The notes under the pieces: generated by a model
The model's database searches: none
Seen by the model: only the letters and a program-made list of their open reading frames with translations
What the model was told of the DNA's origin: nothing
Assembly: GCA_018907035.1 (NCBI GenBank)
Contig: JACCIC010000003.1
Coordinates: 5,234,501 to 5,298,500, forward strand
DNA from: Sycobia sp. Sy_11
Lineage: Eukaryota; Arthropoda; Insecta; Hymenoptera; Epichrysomallidae
DNA: 64,000 nt
Direction of reading: 5' to 3'
Shown: one piece after another, positions 1 through 11,516 of the stretch
Layout of the letters: the number at the start of each line of letters is the position of its first letter
Numbering within the stretch: position 1 is the stretch's first letter
Made by a program: the position numbers and the translations under genes

Positions 1-186
1 ATAAAGATATAAAAAAAAAGCGAAATATACAGCGGTATTGCTAGTTTGACTTTTTTTCTATGACATTCGACGAATTTCCGACTAGTCGAATCGTATATTT
101 TAGAGAAATTAAGAATTTCCATATCTTTGTATAATTATGTACAGGCATTAATTCAATTATATGTGCTTTATTTCACATAAACTTTT

Positions 187-189
<3 letters not shown>

Positions 190-250
<61 letters not shown>
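190..250. repeat. (TA)n microsatellite
   Basis: Alternating TA with one CA interruption near 238, followed by GTGTATGTAT. Confidence 0.95.
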
Positions 251-529
251 GTGTATGTATTACATAAATAAAGTAAATTAGATTTTCGAAAGCTACGCAT
301 TCATTATTAAAATTCGAACATATATCTATACAAATACATAAATCAATAAACTCTTTTCAATTTCGTCTGATGGAATATTGTCAAAATTTAAATGTCCTCT
401 CAAATCTTTCTCGTAATTCATATATTCACTTCCTCTTCTTCTCCTTCTTCAAATTACCTATCATTTGTGCCTCGCACGAATTTCCATCTCTCTATTATGG
501 AAGCGTGTACAATAGCACGCGCATACGCG

Positions 530-531
<2 letters not shown>

Positions 532-597
<66 letters not shown>

Positions 598-603
598 CGC
601 GCG
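532..603. repeat. Compound (GT)n(GC)n microsatellite
   Basis: About 29 GT units (532-589) run directly into about 7 GC units (589-603). Purine-pyrimidine alternation throughout makes this a strong Z-DNA candidate. The frames across it are only Cys-Val or Thr-His runs. Confidence 0.95.
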
Positions 604-814
604 TAGAGATATAGAAAAATGGAAGACGGACAAGCGAGGCCTCGCGCTGCTCCGCGTGATTTATTTTTATACCGGCGTGCATGCAGTGGAGCTTATATTA
701 TAACGCGAGGCGATTAGAACTTTGCATTTTAATCAATCTATCCAACTTAGCCGCCTGACGATGGAAAGCCTTACGCGCGTTGAGATATATTTTACTATAT
801 AGCGTTTATATACA

Positions 815-817
<3 letters not shown>

Positions 818-859
<42 letters not shown>
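818..859. repeat. (TA)n microsatellite
   Basis: Uninterrupted TA alternation ending in ACACATATATA. Confidence 0.95.
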
Positions 860-867
<8 letters not shown>

Positions 868-986
868 TATACAATTGTGGTTCGATTTTTCCGAAACATA
901 TATTGTTGCGTGTAAAGAAAAAAAACATTTAGCTTTTAAGCCTACGGCAGCGACTTTTTTTTCATCTATATACTCGTTAAACTAAC

Positions 987-988
<2 letters not shown>

Positions 989-1029
<41 letters not shown>
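989..1029. repeat. (TA)n microsatellite
   Basis: Uninterrupted TA alternation. Confidence 0.95.
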
Positions 1030-1032
<3 letters not shown>

Positions 1033-1892
1033 TTTGTTAATTTCCGCATTTCATTGAAGTACCGAGAATCAAATGGACCGGGACGATTTGACAATACGCA
1101 TATATGGAATTCGTAAAGCGTCGTCGATACGCTCAAAATATTTGCTCTATATAATGCTGAATCGGAATGTCGCAATTGTACATTGATCAATTGTATTGGA
1201 AAACTATTGATATAAATTTTATTGCAGATCCGTGAAATTTTTTAGAAATTTTCTCGACGGTTTATTCAACGAGTGATTTGTTTTTGCTATTCACGCCGAT
1301 AATGCGGTTAAACAACGAAACGAAATAGTCGCTGAATTCGTAAAATAATTCAAATTTTTTTCAGACAAAAAAATTACACAACAATGCCACATTCTCTTAC
1401 AAATTGCAACTAGATTTTTCAAAGTTTGAGATTACATTTATCAATGAATCGATCTCAGTATGCTATACGACTTTACTACGATTTTTTAGTAGATTTTTTA
1501 GTAGATTTTAGATTCGCCGTAAATTGTACTTAATCTACACGTACATATACGTATGTATTTTTCTATACTATTGGCTTGATCCGAGGTTGCCAACTTAATT
1601 TATTCGAAAAAACAAAGTGGAGCGTCGATACTTTAAGGTATACGCAACCGTACGACAAGCTACAAGTATTAGACGAAACTCAGAAGCAAAAAAAAAACGA
1701 GAATCACGACTGAAGTGCCGAACGAGATATTAATTCTCGAGCATACAAAAGAATATTCGTTTTTGTCAGCGATAGAACAGTAAAGTATACCTGCCGAGGT
1801 TTCGTCTCTATATATACGCGCACGATTGGTGCTTGTATAATTTTAATTTAAATTCAATGCGAACGTACATTCTTTTATATAATATTCGTAGT

Positions 1893-1894
<2 letters not shown>

Positions 1895-1945
<51 letters not shown>
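1895..1945. repeat. (TA)n microsatellite
   Basis: Uninterrupted TA alternation, 51 bases. Confidence 0.95.
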
Positions 1946-1948
<3 letters not shown>

Positions 1949-2035
1949 AAAGCAACAATTATTATTCCACTTCGAACCACACCTTCTAGAGCTTCATGAC
2001 GAATTCACTCCGTCGATATACGGTCGGCCCAGTAC

Positions 2036-2040
<5 letters not shown>

Positions 2041-2090
<50 letters not shown>
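2041..2090. repeat. (TA)n microsatellite next to the Walker A exon donor
   Basis: Fifty bases of TA alternation, 75 bases past the ABCG exon 2 splice donor on the minus strand. Confidence 0.95.
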
Positions 2091-2092
<2 letters not shown>

Positions 2093-2165
2093 GACAATGA
2101 GCGCACAGTGTAGATTACGCACACGCGTGCGCGTATAAGTAAAGTAAGGATAAGTGAACACTTAC

Positions 2166-2283
2166 GTGTATCCGGCCATAACGTTGAGGAGCGTCGACTT
2201 GCCGGCGCCCGACGGGCCCATGATCGCCGTGAGTTCCCCAGCGCGAAATTCGCCGCTGACGCCGTGAAGAATTTCCTTTACCA
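2166..2283 (-). CDS. ABCG-family half-transporter, second coding exon with Walker A
   Basis: This 118-base exon encodes the Walker A (P-loop) part of the ABCG nucleotide-binding domain. It translates as [12 protein letters not shown], then RAGELTAIM, then GPSGAGKST (2192-2218), then LLNVMAGY. The P-loop Lys, which contacts ATP phosphates, is present and would be residue 106 of the protein. The exon starts after TTTCAATTGCAG and ends at TACAC|GTAAG, so both splice sites are canonical. It has two bases of a codon at the start, 38 full codons, and two bases at the end. Joined to the exon at 26644-26875 it restores a Val codon with no frame break. The sequence resembles ABCG1/ABCG4-type transporters ([25 protein letters not shown]). 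Walker B, the signature motif and the membrane domain must lie left of the window. No further exon was recognised in 1-2165. Confidence 0.9.
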
Positions 2284-4980
2284 CTGCAATTGAAATTGAT
2301 ACACACGCATAAGTATAGATATACACGCGTGTGAAGATAGAATATTTTTGATCGATTTAGCGTATATTAGGTCGATTAATCGATTATCTTTGGTTTTTTT
2401 CCCCCCCGTCGCAAGTGAGAGGACACGTCGATGTTGTGGTGCGGCTGAAAATATACTTTGAACGTACTATAGATCAGTTCACTGTCGACGTAAAAAGTAT
2501 TGATCTTACTGTTATACTGTGGCCTAAGGTCGACGCGAAAAAGTCGTCTTACGGAACGTCTGGACCACAAGTGACGAGATCATCTTTTTATACATTTGAT
2601 GAAAAAGTAGCCTAATTTCGTATTGTATTCTTTTTTTTCAAAAATAAACTGTTCTTTTTTTTTCACCCAAAAATAGGAATTACACTCCCAGCAAGCGTTA
2701 CTTCATTAAAAAAATCCAATTAATCGTTTCGTTCGAATGCACGACCCAATCTATATTTGTTATAAGTTTTATTACTTTCATATTATTATTGTCAACAAAA
2801 AAATGTTTTTTTTTTATACATAATAAGCGGGTTTTTGTCATCCAAGTGTATCTAAGCTTTTAACTTAATTGAAACTTTATCTAAATGTACAAAATGAATA
2901 TTATATATATAATAGCGTGTATGACACCAGATGTCACGAACCTTTTTAATCTAAATTAAATATACACTTTAATTCTTTTTATAGAGCATTACTTTCGCAA
3001 AATTATACGAAATATTTATATATTTATTACGTAACAATATAATGAACAAAGAAATTTGGAAAAAATTGTGGAGAGAAGGGCAGAACATAATTTACTAAAA
3101 AATTCTCGATTTATTAGTTAAATTTAAATTCCAATTATAATGCGATATAATGCGTTATTGTCGATATAATTGCTAACGTCAAAGCATTATGCGAATCATG
3201 CAAAATAATACCCCCTCATTTGATACACTTGTCAACGAACTTTTTTTTACATGAAAAAGAAAAAAAATTAATTGAATATAGTTGAAAAATAAGAGAGGAA
3301 GCTTTTGAAATACAATTCAGTTTCTAATTTTAGATTAATTAAATTCGTTTTTCGTAGCATAATAAGCTGGAAGATATGGATACTTGTACATTCACATATT
3401 ACACGTAAATCGAGGAAACGAATCGTAAAGGTAAAGCTATGTCGAAAGTTTCACTTTTCAGAAGTAATTTAATTTCAAGCGCTTCTTCTTTCCTTTTTTT
3501 TTAGCTTTTATGCAAATAGAATAAACCAATAGTTGAGAAGCCATGGCCTAAATGTCGCTTTCGACGGGTTTTTTTTTTCTTTTTTTTTTTGTTGAAATTC
3601 ACGTTTGCACTTTTACGGTAGAGGCAATCTAAGAGGGGACTAACGAGCGAAACCGCTGTGCGAGGCTTCGCCGTCCAGATTTTTGCATTAAAATTTTACT
3701 TGCAAATCTGTACTGTAGAGGATGACAAAATGAAACCGTTAGACGAATGATTAATTTTTAAATCAGACATCTTTCTCAACTATATATAAGCTGAAAAAAA
3801 AATAATGGTCCAGATCTTTAAAAAGTCTTTAAAAATAATCTTTAAAAATTATGTAATTATTTGCCAGAATTAATATTTAGCTAAATGTTATCGTTGACTT
3901 TATCAAATGTTTCACATTATTTTCCATTCTAATGTAGATCGAATTCTTAAAAATATATGTTTTTCTGATTTATCACAGCCAAGAAATTTTCGTTTTAAAA
4001 AGACGAGCATTATCCGAAGCCAATTAGTAATTCGATAATATAAACAAATTAATGAGAAATTCGTGGAAATCTTTTCCTTTTCGTCCAATTGATACATGTA
4101 TTATTTTTTCGGCAACGCTTTTTCGCGATTCGGTCGAATTAGATTAACCGGATAAAAGTCGTGCGTGCAACGTCGACTTTATTACGTTTCTTAATCAGAA
4201 CGAAGAGAAAACTGGCCGAAGAGTCCGAGAGTTGATGGAAATAAAATGTTTACAAGAGAACGAATGGATTAGGCAAAGCTGCGAATTAATGCAAACAAAC
4301 TCGTTGGCTGTTTTTAAGAAATCCCAGCATGCTACAGGCGGGGAGGAATAATGCACAAGTCCCCGACCGCCTCCGAAGCCAAGTCTGTAAAATGTATAAT
4401 TATCGAGCAACCCGCATTAAAACGCAGGCCCATCCCAGAGATCGTCGGCTCGTTGCTCGAAAGTTCATGTATAACATATATATGTGTGTGGATAAAAACT
4501 GAGGAAGTCGATGAAACGAACGCCAGAAATAAAAATGTATCGTAAGAGGAAGTCGTAATTATACGCTTTCTAACGATGAACTTATAATTCGTCATTAATT
4601 TCGTCGATTCGCCCAAAGAATTCGCGTCGAAATGGGGCTGAAAAAAGACTATTAAAATCGTTCGACCATACGGAAAAAGTGCGAGAGCCCGGGACTCGTA
4701 AAATTATTGTAAAGCCCACGTGCAGCGGCAATTCGTTTATTTTCATACGGCTAGAGTAGAAATAGTACAACAGTATAAGAAAGCTTTTTTTTTACACATA
4801 TTTCTATATTATTAGAATTTCAAGCTGGATCAAAATAAATAACGATCGTTTAAAACGCGCGTGGATATTCAACGAGCTTTTCATTATATATATATATGAA
4901 ATACGTTTTCCGTATCTAAAATTCCCATAATAGAGGGAATTTCTCGTCGTTGTCAAATGAATATTGCGAAGGAAAAAAGA
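2284..4980. other. Intron 1 DNA between the Walker A exon and the LINE
   Basis: AT-rich DNA with short homopolymers and no supported gene. The open frames here (for example 4195-4616) overlap in several frames and have no recognisable motif. Confidence 0.6.
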
Positions 4981-5159
4981 TTTTTTTTTTTTTTTTTTTT
5001 TTTTTTATTTTTATTGCTTTATTTTTAGGCGCATCCCTCATACTGAGTATTAGCGACCTTTAGACTTATAGATACATTAAATTATATACATTTATTTACA
5101 TACAGGATTTTCATTTTCGTTACAATTTGTTGAAAGAAGATTTTAACTTATGCTAATAT
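4981..5159 (-). other. LINE 3' UTR and poly(A) tail
   Basis: On the minus strand the ORF2 stop at 5160 is followed by about 150 bases of AT-rich 3' UTR. This ends in two AATAAA-type signals (AAAAATAAAGC and CAATAAAAATAAA, about 5007-5032) and a 26-base A tail (T26 at 4981-5006 on the plus strand). This marks the integration end made by target-primed reverse transcription. The signals are in sense with the host gene. Confidence 0.85.
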
Positions 5160-6723
5160 TTATATTAACTGTTTTATATTTATTCTACTAATAAAATTAA
5201 TAACGTTCTTACACTGTTTACGTCCATTTAGAAGATCGGCGATAGTATTTCCCTGTAGATTACTATTTTTGCTTTCGGTAGCGTATTTTGGGCATTCGAT
5301 TAATATATGCTCAATTGTTTGAGATATATTGCTGTATTTGCATGTGTTTCTTGGTTCTTTGCTTATTAGATGTTGGTGAGTTAACCACGTATGGCCGATG
5401 CGCAATCGAGTTATCAGCACTTGGTCTTTTCTATTAAATGTTGTTGTTGGGTTTGGCTCGAATATATTGTTTTTTATATAGTGTAAGTTTGTTTTTTTGC
5501 TATTGATCCATTTCATATTCCATTTAGTTTTAATTTTCATTTTAGTCAGTTTTCTCAGATCTTCATAGGTTATAATTTGACAGTCCATGGGAAATTGTAG
5601 TTGGCTTGCAAGTCTTGCTAGTTTCTTTTATGGTTTTTATTGCGTTCGCTTTGATAGTGGTTATTTTCACTTTATCATGATTCCGTAGAGTTCATTAAGT
5701 ATTACTCTTATTGTTGTTGTTGTCCTCGTAGCGTACATTTCCAGGTTTTTTAGTGCTGCCTCATCCACGTGTAGTATAAATTTGTTTTCGGAATTTCTAA
5801 TAATTTCTGTAGCCTTAATAATTGGAATCGCTTTGCATGTTTCTGTGCTAAATCATCTAGGAAGTTTATATAACATTTTTTCACCGTTTGGTAATATTAC
5901 ACTAATTCTTTTTGCACTTTGAGATATGTGGTATCCTATATATATGTGTTGGTATTTTGAATCGTCTATACGTTTTTTTTGTCTATATATTTGATCTGGT
6001 CTAGAAAGTTTATCCTTGGGTAGAATTTTAGTTTTGGATATTGAAGGAGCCTTTGAGCAGAAATTCCATTTTGTTTCATGTATTGATATACTCTTTTTTT
6101 AAATGAATTTTTGGTGTTTTTCCTTTCATCTGTAGTTTCTACAGCATTATTTTTTAGTAAGATGTATGTTTGATTTTCTGGATGAGCTAGAATTTTTATT
6201 GCGTAGTTTAGTGTGATGTTAATTCTTCTTATGTATACTGGTTGTGTTTCACTTTCGGCTAGAATACTAGTAACGGGGCTAGTTCTAAAGTCATGGGTGG
6301 CAATTCTCATTGATGTGTTTCATACCGGTTCTAATATTTTGAGAGTATTTTTATTTTCAGACGCGTAGGCTGCGCATCCATAGTCTATTTTTGACTGAAT
6401 TATTGCTTTATACGTATTTACTATTGTTTTTTGATTTGTCCCCCAACTTTTTGCAGAAAGAACTTTTAATATATTCATTCTCGATAAGCATTGGTCTTTT
6501 AAGTTTTATATGTGCTCTCCATGTAAGCTTGCTGTCAAATAAAAGCCCTAACATTTTGATTCCATTTACTATCTTGATTTTACATTGATTAATGCACAAT
6601 TCAAGATTTTTAACAATTTTTTTTTGTTTTTTATTTTGGAATACAACTGCTTGCGTTTTCGTTCTGAAATTTGAAATCCATAAAGTGCACCGAAGTTTTG
6701 AATATTGTTTATATTCTTTTGCT

Positions 6724-7725
6724 TCATTTTTTACTTGATTTTAGATTTTTCCCCTCAACAAAAGTAGTTACGTCGTCTGCGAATATTGTAATTTGAACAG
6801 GTTTTGAGATTGCTTCATATACGTCATTGATACATAGTAGAAAAACAGTAACACTTATTACTGAGCCTTGTGGTACTCCATTGTCAATCGTTTGAAGTTG
6901 AGATAAATGATTATTTACTCTTACCTGTATTTGTTTTTCTGAGAGAAAATGTTTAATGAAGTAATACATTTTTCCGTCAATTCCGTGTTTTAGAAGCAAT
7001 GCTAATGCTCTTTTCCTCCAAATAAGGTCGTACGCTTTTTCTAAGTCTAGGCATACTGCTAATAAGTGGTTGTTTCTCTCTAGGGCTTCGCAGATCTTTG
7101 TTTCCAGTGTAACTAAACAATCATTTGTAGAGCAATATTGTCTAAATCCACTTTACGCACTGGTTAAAATATTATTTGATTCTAGATACCACCTTAGCCT
7201 TTTGTTAATTATTTTTTCCATCGTTTTGCATACGCAACTTGTTAAAGCTATAGGTCGATAGCTCTCCTTTTTATTCTTATCTTTATTTGGTTTCAGAATA
7301 GGTACTACAATTGCTCGTTTCCATGAACTAGGCAGTATATTATTATCCCATATATGATTGAGAATTTTTAATAGACAAACAGTGCCTTTTGGGGCTAAGT
7401 TTTTTAAGAATGAGTTCGCTATACCGTCAGGGCCAGGACTGCTGTTTTTGCTTGATTGCAAAGCTGTTATTAATTCTCTCATTGAAATTTCCATATTCAG
7501 CGAGAAATTGTTATCAGTTATATTTATATTGTCGATCTCTCTTTCTTTTTGTGCTTTATGTTCTAAAAACTTTGAGTCGAGATTCCCATCGCTGGATTTT
7601 TTTGCAAAATTTTTCGCTAAAACATCTGCTATTTCTGTCGGATTCTGAGTAATTTTTCCATTATCATCGATAGCATTTATATGTGTGGATTTCTTCTTGC
7701 CTTCAATCGATTTTATTTTTTTCAT
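6724..7725 (-). pseudogene. LINE ORF2 reverse transcriptase segment
   Basis: A single reading frame of about 1 kb carries the fingers and palm of the LINE reverse transcriptase, interrupted once by TAA (7153-7155) where relatives have a Gln codon before SGFRQ. The palm motifs LDLEKAYD, NGVPQGSVIS and FADD are recognisable, with Phe in place of the common Tyr of YADD, which is a normal variant in LINEs. The frame stops at 6724 shortly after the FADD block. Confidence 0.85.
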
Positions 7726-7894
7726 ATATTTTTGATTGTTGTTTGGTTATTAATTGTATTTAGGTATGCTAGCCATGAGTTCCTTTTGTTAATTTTAATT
7801 TTTCTCGAGGCTTCCGCTTTTAACTTTTTAAATTTTATTTTATTTTCCTCGCTTTTTTTCTTTTTGTACCTATTAAGAGCTTTTTTATATTTTT

Positions 7895-8833
7895 TTATCG
7901 GCTCTTCACATTCGGTATTCCACCATGGCGTGTGATATTTTGAGTCGTTCCCTTTGTTTTAGGTATTGATTGTTTTGCGGCTTCGAGAAGAATTTCCGAG
8001 AACTTTTGTGTTACCTGATTGATATCTGTTTTACCTGTGTTTAAAATTTCTTCTAATTCGTCATTAAATGTCTCTATTTTATTCGATACGATATTTTTAT
8101 ATTTTTCCCAGTCGGCCTTATGGAATTTCCATCTATTGAAGTTTAGTTTTTGAACTGTAATTGAGAAGCTCGTGGTTATAATTATGGGAAAGTGATCACT
8201 CCCATAGAGTTCTTCTAAAGCTTGCCATTCTAAGTGATTTGCTATTTTACTACAACATAAGGTGAGGACTATGGCACTGAGACGATCGTTACTTACATTG
8301 AAGTAAGTTGGCGAGTTATTGTTTAAAATAATAATATTATTGTTAGCTATAAGTTCTGCGATGAGTCTGCCTCTTTTGTCAGTTTTATATGACTTCCATA
8401 GCAAGTGATGGCTGTTCAAGTCTTCAAGTAGTATAAAAGGTGAGGGCAGTTGTTTTAATAGAAGCCCAATTTGTGTAATATTTAACTTATAGCGATTACT
8501 TAAATATATACTGCAAAGGTGGAATTCTTGATTTCCAATTTTGGTTTTAACCCCTACAGCTTGAATATTAGTTTTGAGGGGAATGCTTTGACTGTGCAAT
8601 GTATTTTTTATTAATATTGCCACACCTCCGCTTGCATTATTGCAGTCTGTTCTATTTTTTCTAAAGCATGCATCATTTTTAGTATTAATAGCGTCATTTT
8701 CTTTTAAATTTGTCTCTTGGATACAAGCAATTTCACTATTATTTTTATTTAATAATTCTTGTAGAAATTCGTAGTTGTTTTTGATTTCATTAATATTCCA
8801 TTGTAATATTTTACATTGTTCTATATTATACAT
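7895..8833 (-). pseudogene. LINE ORF2 endonuclease segment (APE/EEP fold)
   Basis: This open segment of 312 codons covers the whole apurinic-endonuclease-like domain that would cut target DNA. The expected GDFNAHH motif reads EDLNSHH (Gly to Glu, catalytic Asp kept), and the expected SAIDLTL motif reads SAIVLTL because one base turns GAC into GTC at 8267-8269. That change removes a conserved active-site Asp. SDHFPI near the end is intact. The last seven codons (IPNVKSR) are out of frame with the PWWN block that follows. Confidence 0.8.
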
Positions 8834-8868
8834 TTTTCTTTAATTTAATTAATTTGTCTATCAATCAG

Positions 8869-10129
8869 TTAATTGACTTCTGAATCGGAGTTCTCAGGCG
8901 TATCAACGGGAGTATCGTTTGATGTGTGATTCGGTTTAATATTATTTATTCTGTTTATTATTGAAGTACACCGTCGTTTAATATTGGAATCTCGAACGTT
9001 TGGGTAAATATCTAGTTCAAGGAATTTAATGAATTCATTTGTGTCATTTGTATATTGATTAATCATGTTTACTATATTGCGGACAATTTTTGAGCGCACC
9101 GAGTTGTACATCGATTTTATTTTCTTGAGAGCTTATCGGTTCTTTTGCGTTATTGCTACTGTCTCTCTTTATTTTGGCAAGCTCATTATTTTTAATTGTT
9201 TCACTTTTATTTTTCTTGTTTGGGGTTTTGTCTTTAATATTGGTTTTATTTTCATTGACCGCTGTATATATTTCGCTTTGGGATTCAGTCGAGCTTATTA
9301 CCGAATGAGTTCTTTTTTTGTCTTGCTTCTGTGTTTGCATTAGTTCGGAATTTAAGTCGATATTTGTCTCGTTTGTTTTTGATCTGTTCTTAACTATATC
9401 ATTAGTGATGTGACTTGTAGTATCGGTATTATTATTGTGTATGCTACCGATCTTGGATTCCTTCGTATGATTGTTGACGGCTTCGGAACTACTACAGTTT
9501 CTTGCAACATGTCCTTCTATATTACAGACGAAGCATTTCAAAACTTCTTTGCTTGAAAATATATAATAATCCACATTATTGAAGTTAATTCTGAAAGCTT
9601 CTGCGATTTTTTCAACGTCTTCTGGTTTTACGTATATTTGTCTTCTGAAGCTCTCTACATGATTATATCCGTCTTTGCTTATGCTTGCCCTCAACGTTGT
9701 AATAGTAGATACGGGATATACTTTTAGATCGGTTAGTACATTTTCAAGTGCAAAGTTCGGTAATTCTGTCGGAATGTTAGAGAATATAATTCTTTCATTT
9801 CGAGATATAAGCGGTCTGAGATTTACTTGTTTTCCATTAATTAGTATACAATTTTGGTTAACTGTTATATGACTTATAAGCTCCTTGCTGCTTACATACA
9901 CGCAAATTCTATTATTAGAAATTCTAGACGCACTTAACACATTTTTCTTTTCCACTAAATCACCAATTGCACAAATATAATCGGTTAGATTCAAGCCGTC
10001 AGCGCAATCGAGTATTATACCTTACTCTCTTTTTGCTGATGCTGCAGTTGCATAGCCACTACTATTAGGTATCTCGATTTGAAACGTTGGAATAGTCGAT
10101 TGTGTTCGTCCTCCCGACTGTGACGCCAT
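8869..10129 (-). pseudogene. LINE ORF1, gag-like RNA-binding protein, disrupted
   Basis: ORF1 of I-type LINEs encodes an RNA-binding protein that packages the element RNA. The ATG at 10129 gives MASQSGGRTQSTIPTF and stays open for 35 codons until an in-frame TAA at 10022-10024, after which the same frame resumes with GIILDCADGL and runs to 9059. The body has the conserved block typical of these proteins (LTDYICAIGDLV...SASRISNNRICVY) and one zinc knuckle, C-X2-C-X4-H-X4-C (CFVCNIEGHVARNC, 9494-9535). A Lys/Asn/Ser-rich tail follows. The C-terminus continues in a second frame (MYNSVRSKIV..., ending at 8869), so a single-base indel probably lies in the A-rich run near 9115-9125. ORF1 ends 35 bases before the ORF2 ATG. 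Assignment is by motif and neighbourhood. Confidence 0.85.
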
Positions 10130-11270
10130 GACGGCTCACCTCAGAGGAAATTTTAACTTATATCGAGCTAGTCGTATATTAACGGTACTTGTAAATAAAT
10201 AGATTAATACGGTGTTTACACGTATTGTTCGAAACGTTTTGAGACACGTCCGGTCACTACAACTTTTGAACGAAGACCGAAAAAAAATTATTCGAAAATT
10301 CCACGTTTGTAGTCGGGAAAACCAGAATATATCATCTGCATTATTTCGTTCGAAAATATATACTTTCTTGCCAAAGTCAATTTATTACAAGATACACCTT
10401 AATGCTTAGTATCGTCGGATTCTCGCGAATTTCAATGAAAACGACATTTAATTCAAAGATTTTTGTGCTCTTTAATTTTCTAATATACCATCTTATACTA
10501 TCGCATATTATCGAAGAGTTTCGTAAATTTTTACCACTCGAAAAGTTCCCTGACAATTCTTTCGACATACCTCTCTATATGGCCGAAAAGTGAATAAAGT
10601 AATATTTTCAGCCGTAAATCGTATTATTTACTTCCTAATTTATTTTGTTAGTACTTCAATTGCTGAATTATATATATAATTTCATCATATAATACACAAT
10701 AACCGTCGTACAAATATTTCTAACAATATTTTCTTTTATTTTCAAATATATATTTTTATGGTCTTATATTATTTGAAGTAAATTACTCGTGTCGCAAAAC
10801 AAATAACGTGGTAAGTACACTTGATAGACTTGTTGAAACAATAATGGATAAGATACCATTGTTTATACTACTATAAATTTATTTACAAGATTGATTAAAG
10901 TACAGTATTTTCCGGCGTTAATTATAACACGATAAGTTCCGGGCAAATGCAAACTGGATTTTTTCATAAGATCTTCACTTTATTCTTTCAGTTGTGTCAA
11001 GAATAAAATGATCACGGACAATGAAATCCCAGACACGTGTCGCAGATCAAAATTATGTCACGCGACTCTCGCTCTGGCGAAAGTATCGATGATTTTCTTA
11101 TCGTCGCATTTCCCCCGATGTCAGGAGGACGAGGCAGACGACCGACCCACCCCTCCTCTCCTCCCATATTGCTTCTCATTACATATATAGGCACGTAACA
11201 AAATGTAATTACCATAAAACGAACAATACACATGCACTTGTATAACGATGATATGTCTTTTCAGGTTTTG

Positions 11271-11272
<2 letters not shown>

Positions 11273-11343
<71 letters not shown>

Positions 11344-11348
11344 TGTAT
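11273..11348. repeat. Compound (TA)n(GTAT)n microsatellite
   Basis: TA alternation to about 11316, then about eight GTAT units to 11348. Confidence 0.95.
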
Positions 11349-11468
11349 AGACACATAACGATCTGTACGAAAGTCGTACCTTATATATTATATTGCATTC
11401 GCATCGTTGTGAAACGAGGGACGTTGGCATATAAAGAGCATGTATGTGAAGCTTGTAAAGTCAATTGG

Positions 11469-11469
<1 letters not shown>

Positions 11470-11512
<43 letters not shown>
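11470..11512. repeat. (TA)n microsatellite
   Basis: Uninterrupted TA alternation. Confidence 0.95.

Positions 11513-11516
<4 letters not shown>

Larger units (their letters stand above)
1..2165 (-). other. Intron 2 of the ABCG gene (partial)
   Basis: The stretch downstream of the Walker A exon begins with a canonical GTAAG donor at 2165. It is mostly AT-rich and carries five (TA)n arrays (190-250, 818-859, 989-1029, 1895-1945, 2041-2090) and one (GT)n/(GC)n array. No reading frame resembling the next ABCG segment was found, so the next exon is probably off the left edge. Confidence 0.6.
5160..8833 (-). pseudogene. LINE ORF2: APE endonuclease, reverse transcriptase, RNase H remnant, disrupted
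   Basis: ORF2 nicks the target and reverse-transcribes the element. The ATG at 8833 opens an APE-type endonuclease (LQWNINEI, ACIQETNLK, EDLNSHHLLW, SDHFPI). After a frameshift near 7940 comes the PWWN linker block. After another near 7735 the reverse transcriptase reads in one frame from 7725 to 6724, except for a TAA at 7153-7155 in the AQSGFRQ-type motif. It shows SSPGPDGI, SYRPIALTSC, LDLEKAYD (Asp at 7045-7047), NGVPQGSVIS and FADD (6772-6783), so the catalytic Asp residues survive. Past 6724 the thumb and RNase H region are broken by several shifts; readable blocks include LGLLFDSKLTW and, at 5966-6310, RIATHDFRTSPV. The RNase H core is poorly preserved and may carry an internal deletion. 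The end keeps GHTWLTHQHLISKEP and IEHILIECPKY. Confidence 0.88.
4981..10150 (-). mobile_element. Degenerate non-LTR retrotransposon (LINE), I-like clade, nearly full length
   Basis: This is a roughly 5.2 kb minus-strand LINE with the usual order: 5' region, ORF1 (gag-like, CCHC knuckle), ORF2 (APE endonuclease, reverse transcriptase, RNase H region, C-terminal Cys/His motif), short 3' UTR and poly(A) tail. Presence of APE plus an RNase H-type region and the CCHC ORF1 points to the I superfamily (I, Nimb or relatives) rather than RTE or CR1. It is inactive: ORF1 has a TAA (10022-10024) and a frameshift near 9115-9125. ORF2 has frameshifts near 7940, 7735, 6600-6700 and 6500, a TAA at 7153-7155 and a TGA at 6320-6322. 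The 3' end is set by the T26 run at 4981-5006 (A-tail on the minus strand). The 5' end is approximate, just upstream of the ORF1 ATG. I found no target-site duplication. It lies in sense orientation within intron 1 of the ABCG gene. Confidence 0.9.

Noticed and set aside
7070..9872. Plus-strand open frames of 63-96 codons inside the LINE
   Set aside because: They are antisense shadows of the LINE ORFs, which carry the motifs on the minus strand.
10190..10230. Search for a target-site duplication of the LINE
   Set aside because: The flank after the poly(A) tail (TCTTTTTTCCTTCGC on the minus strand) has no match at the 5' side near 10150-10230, so none is called.
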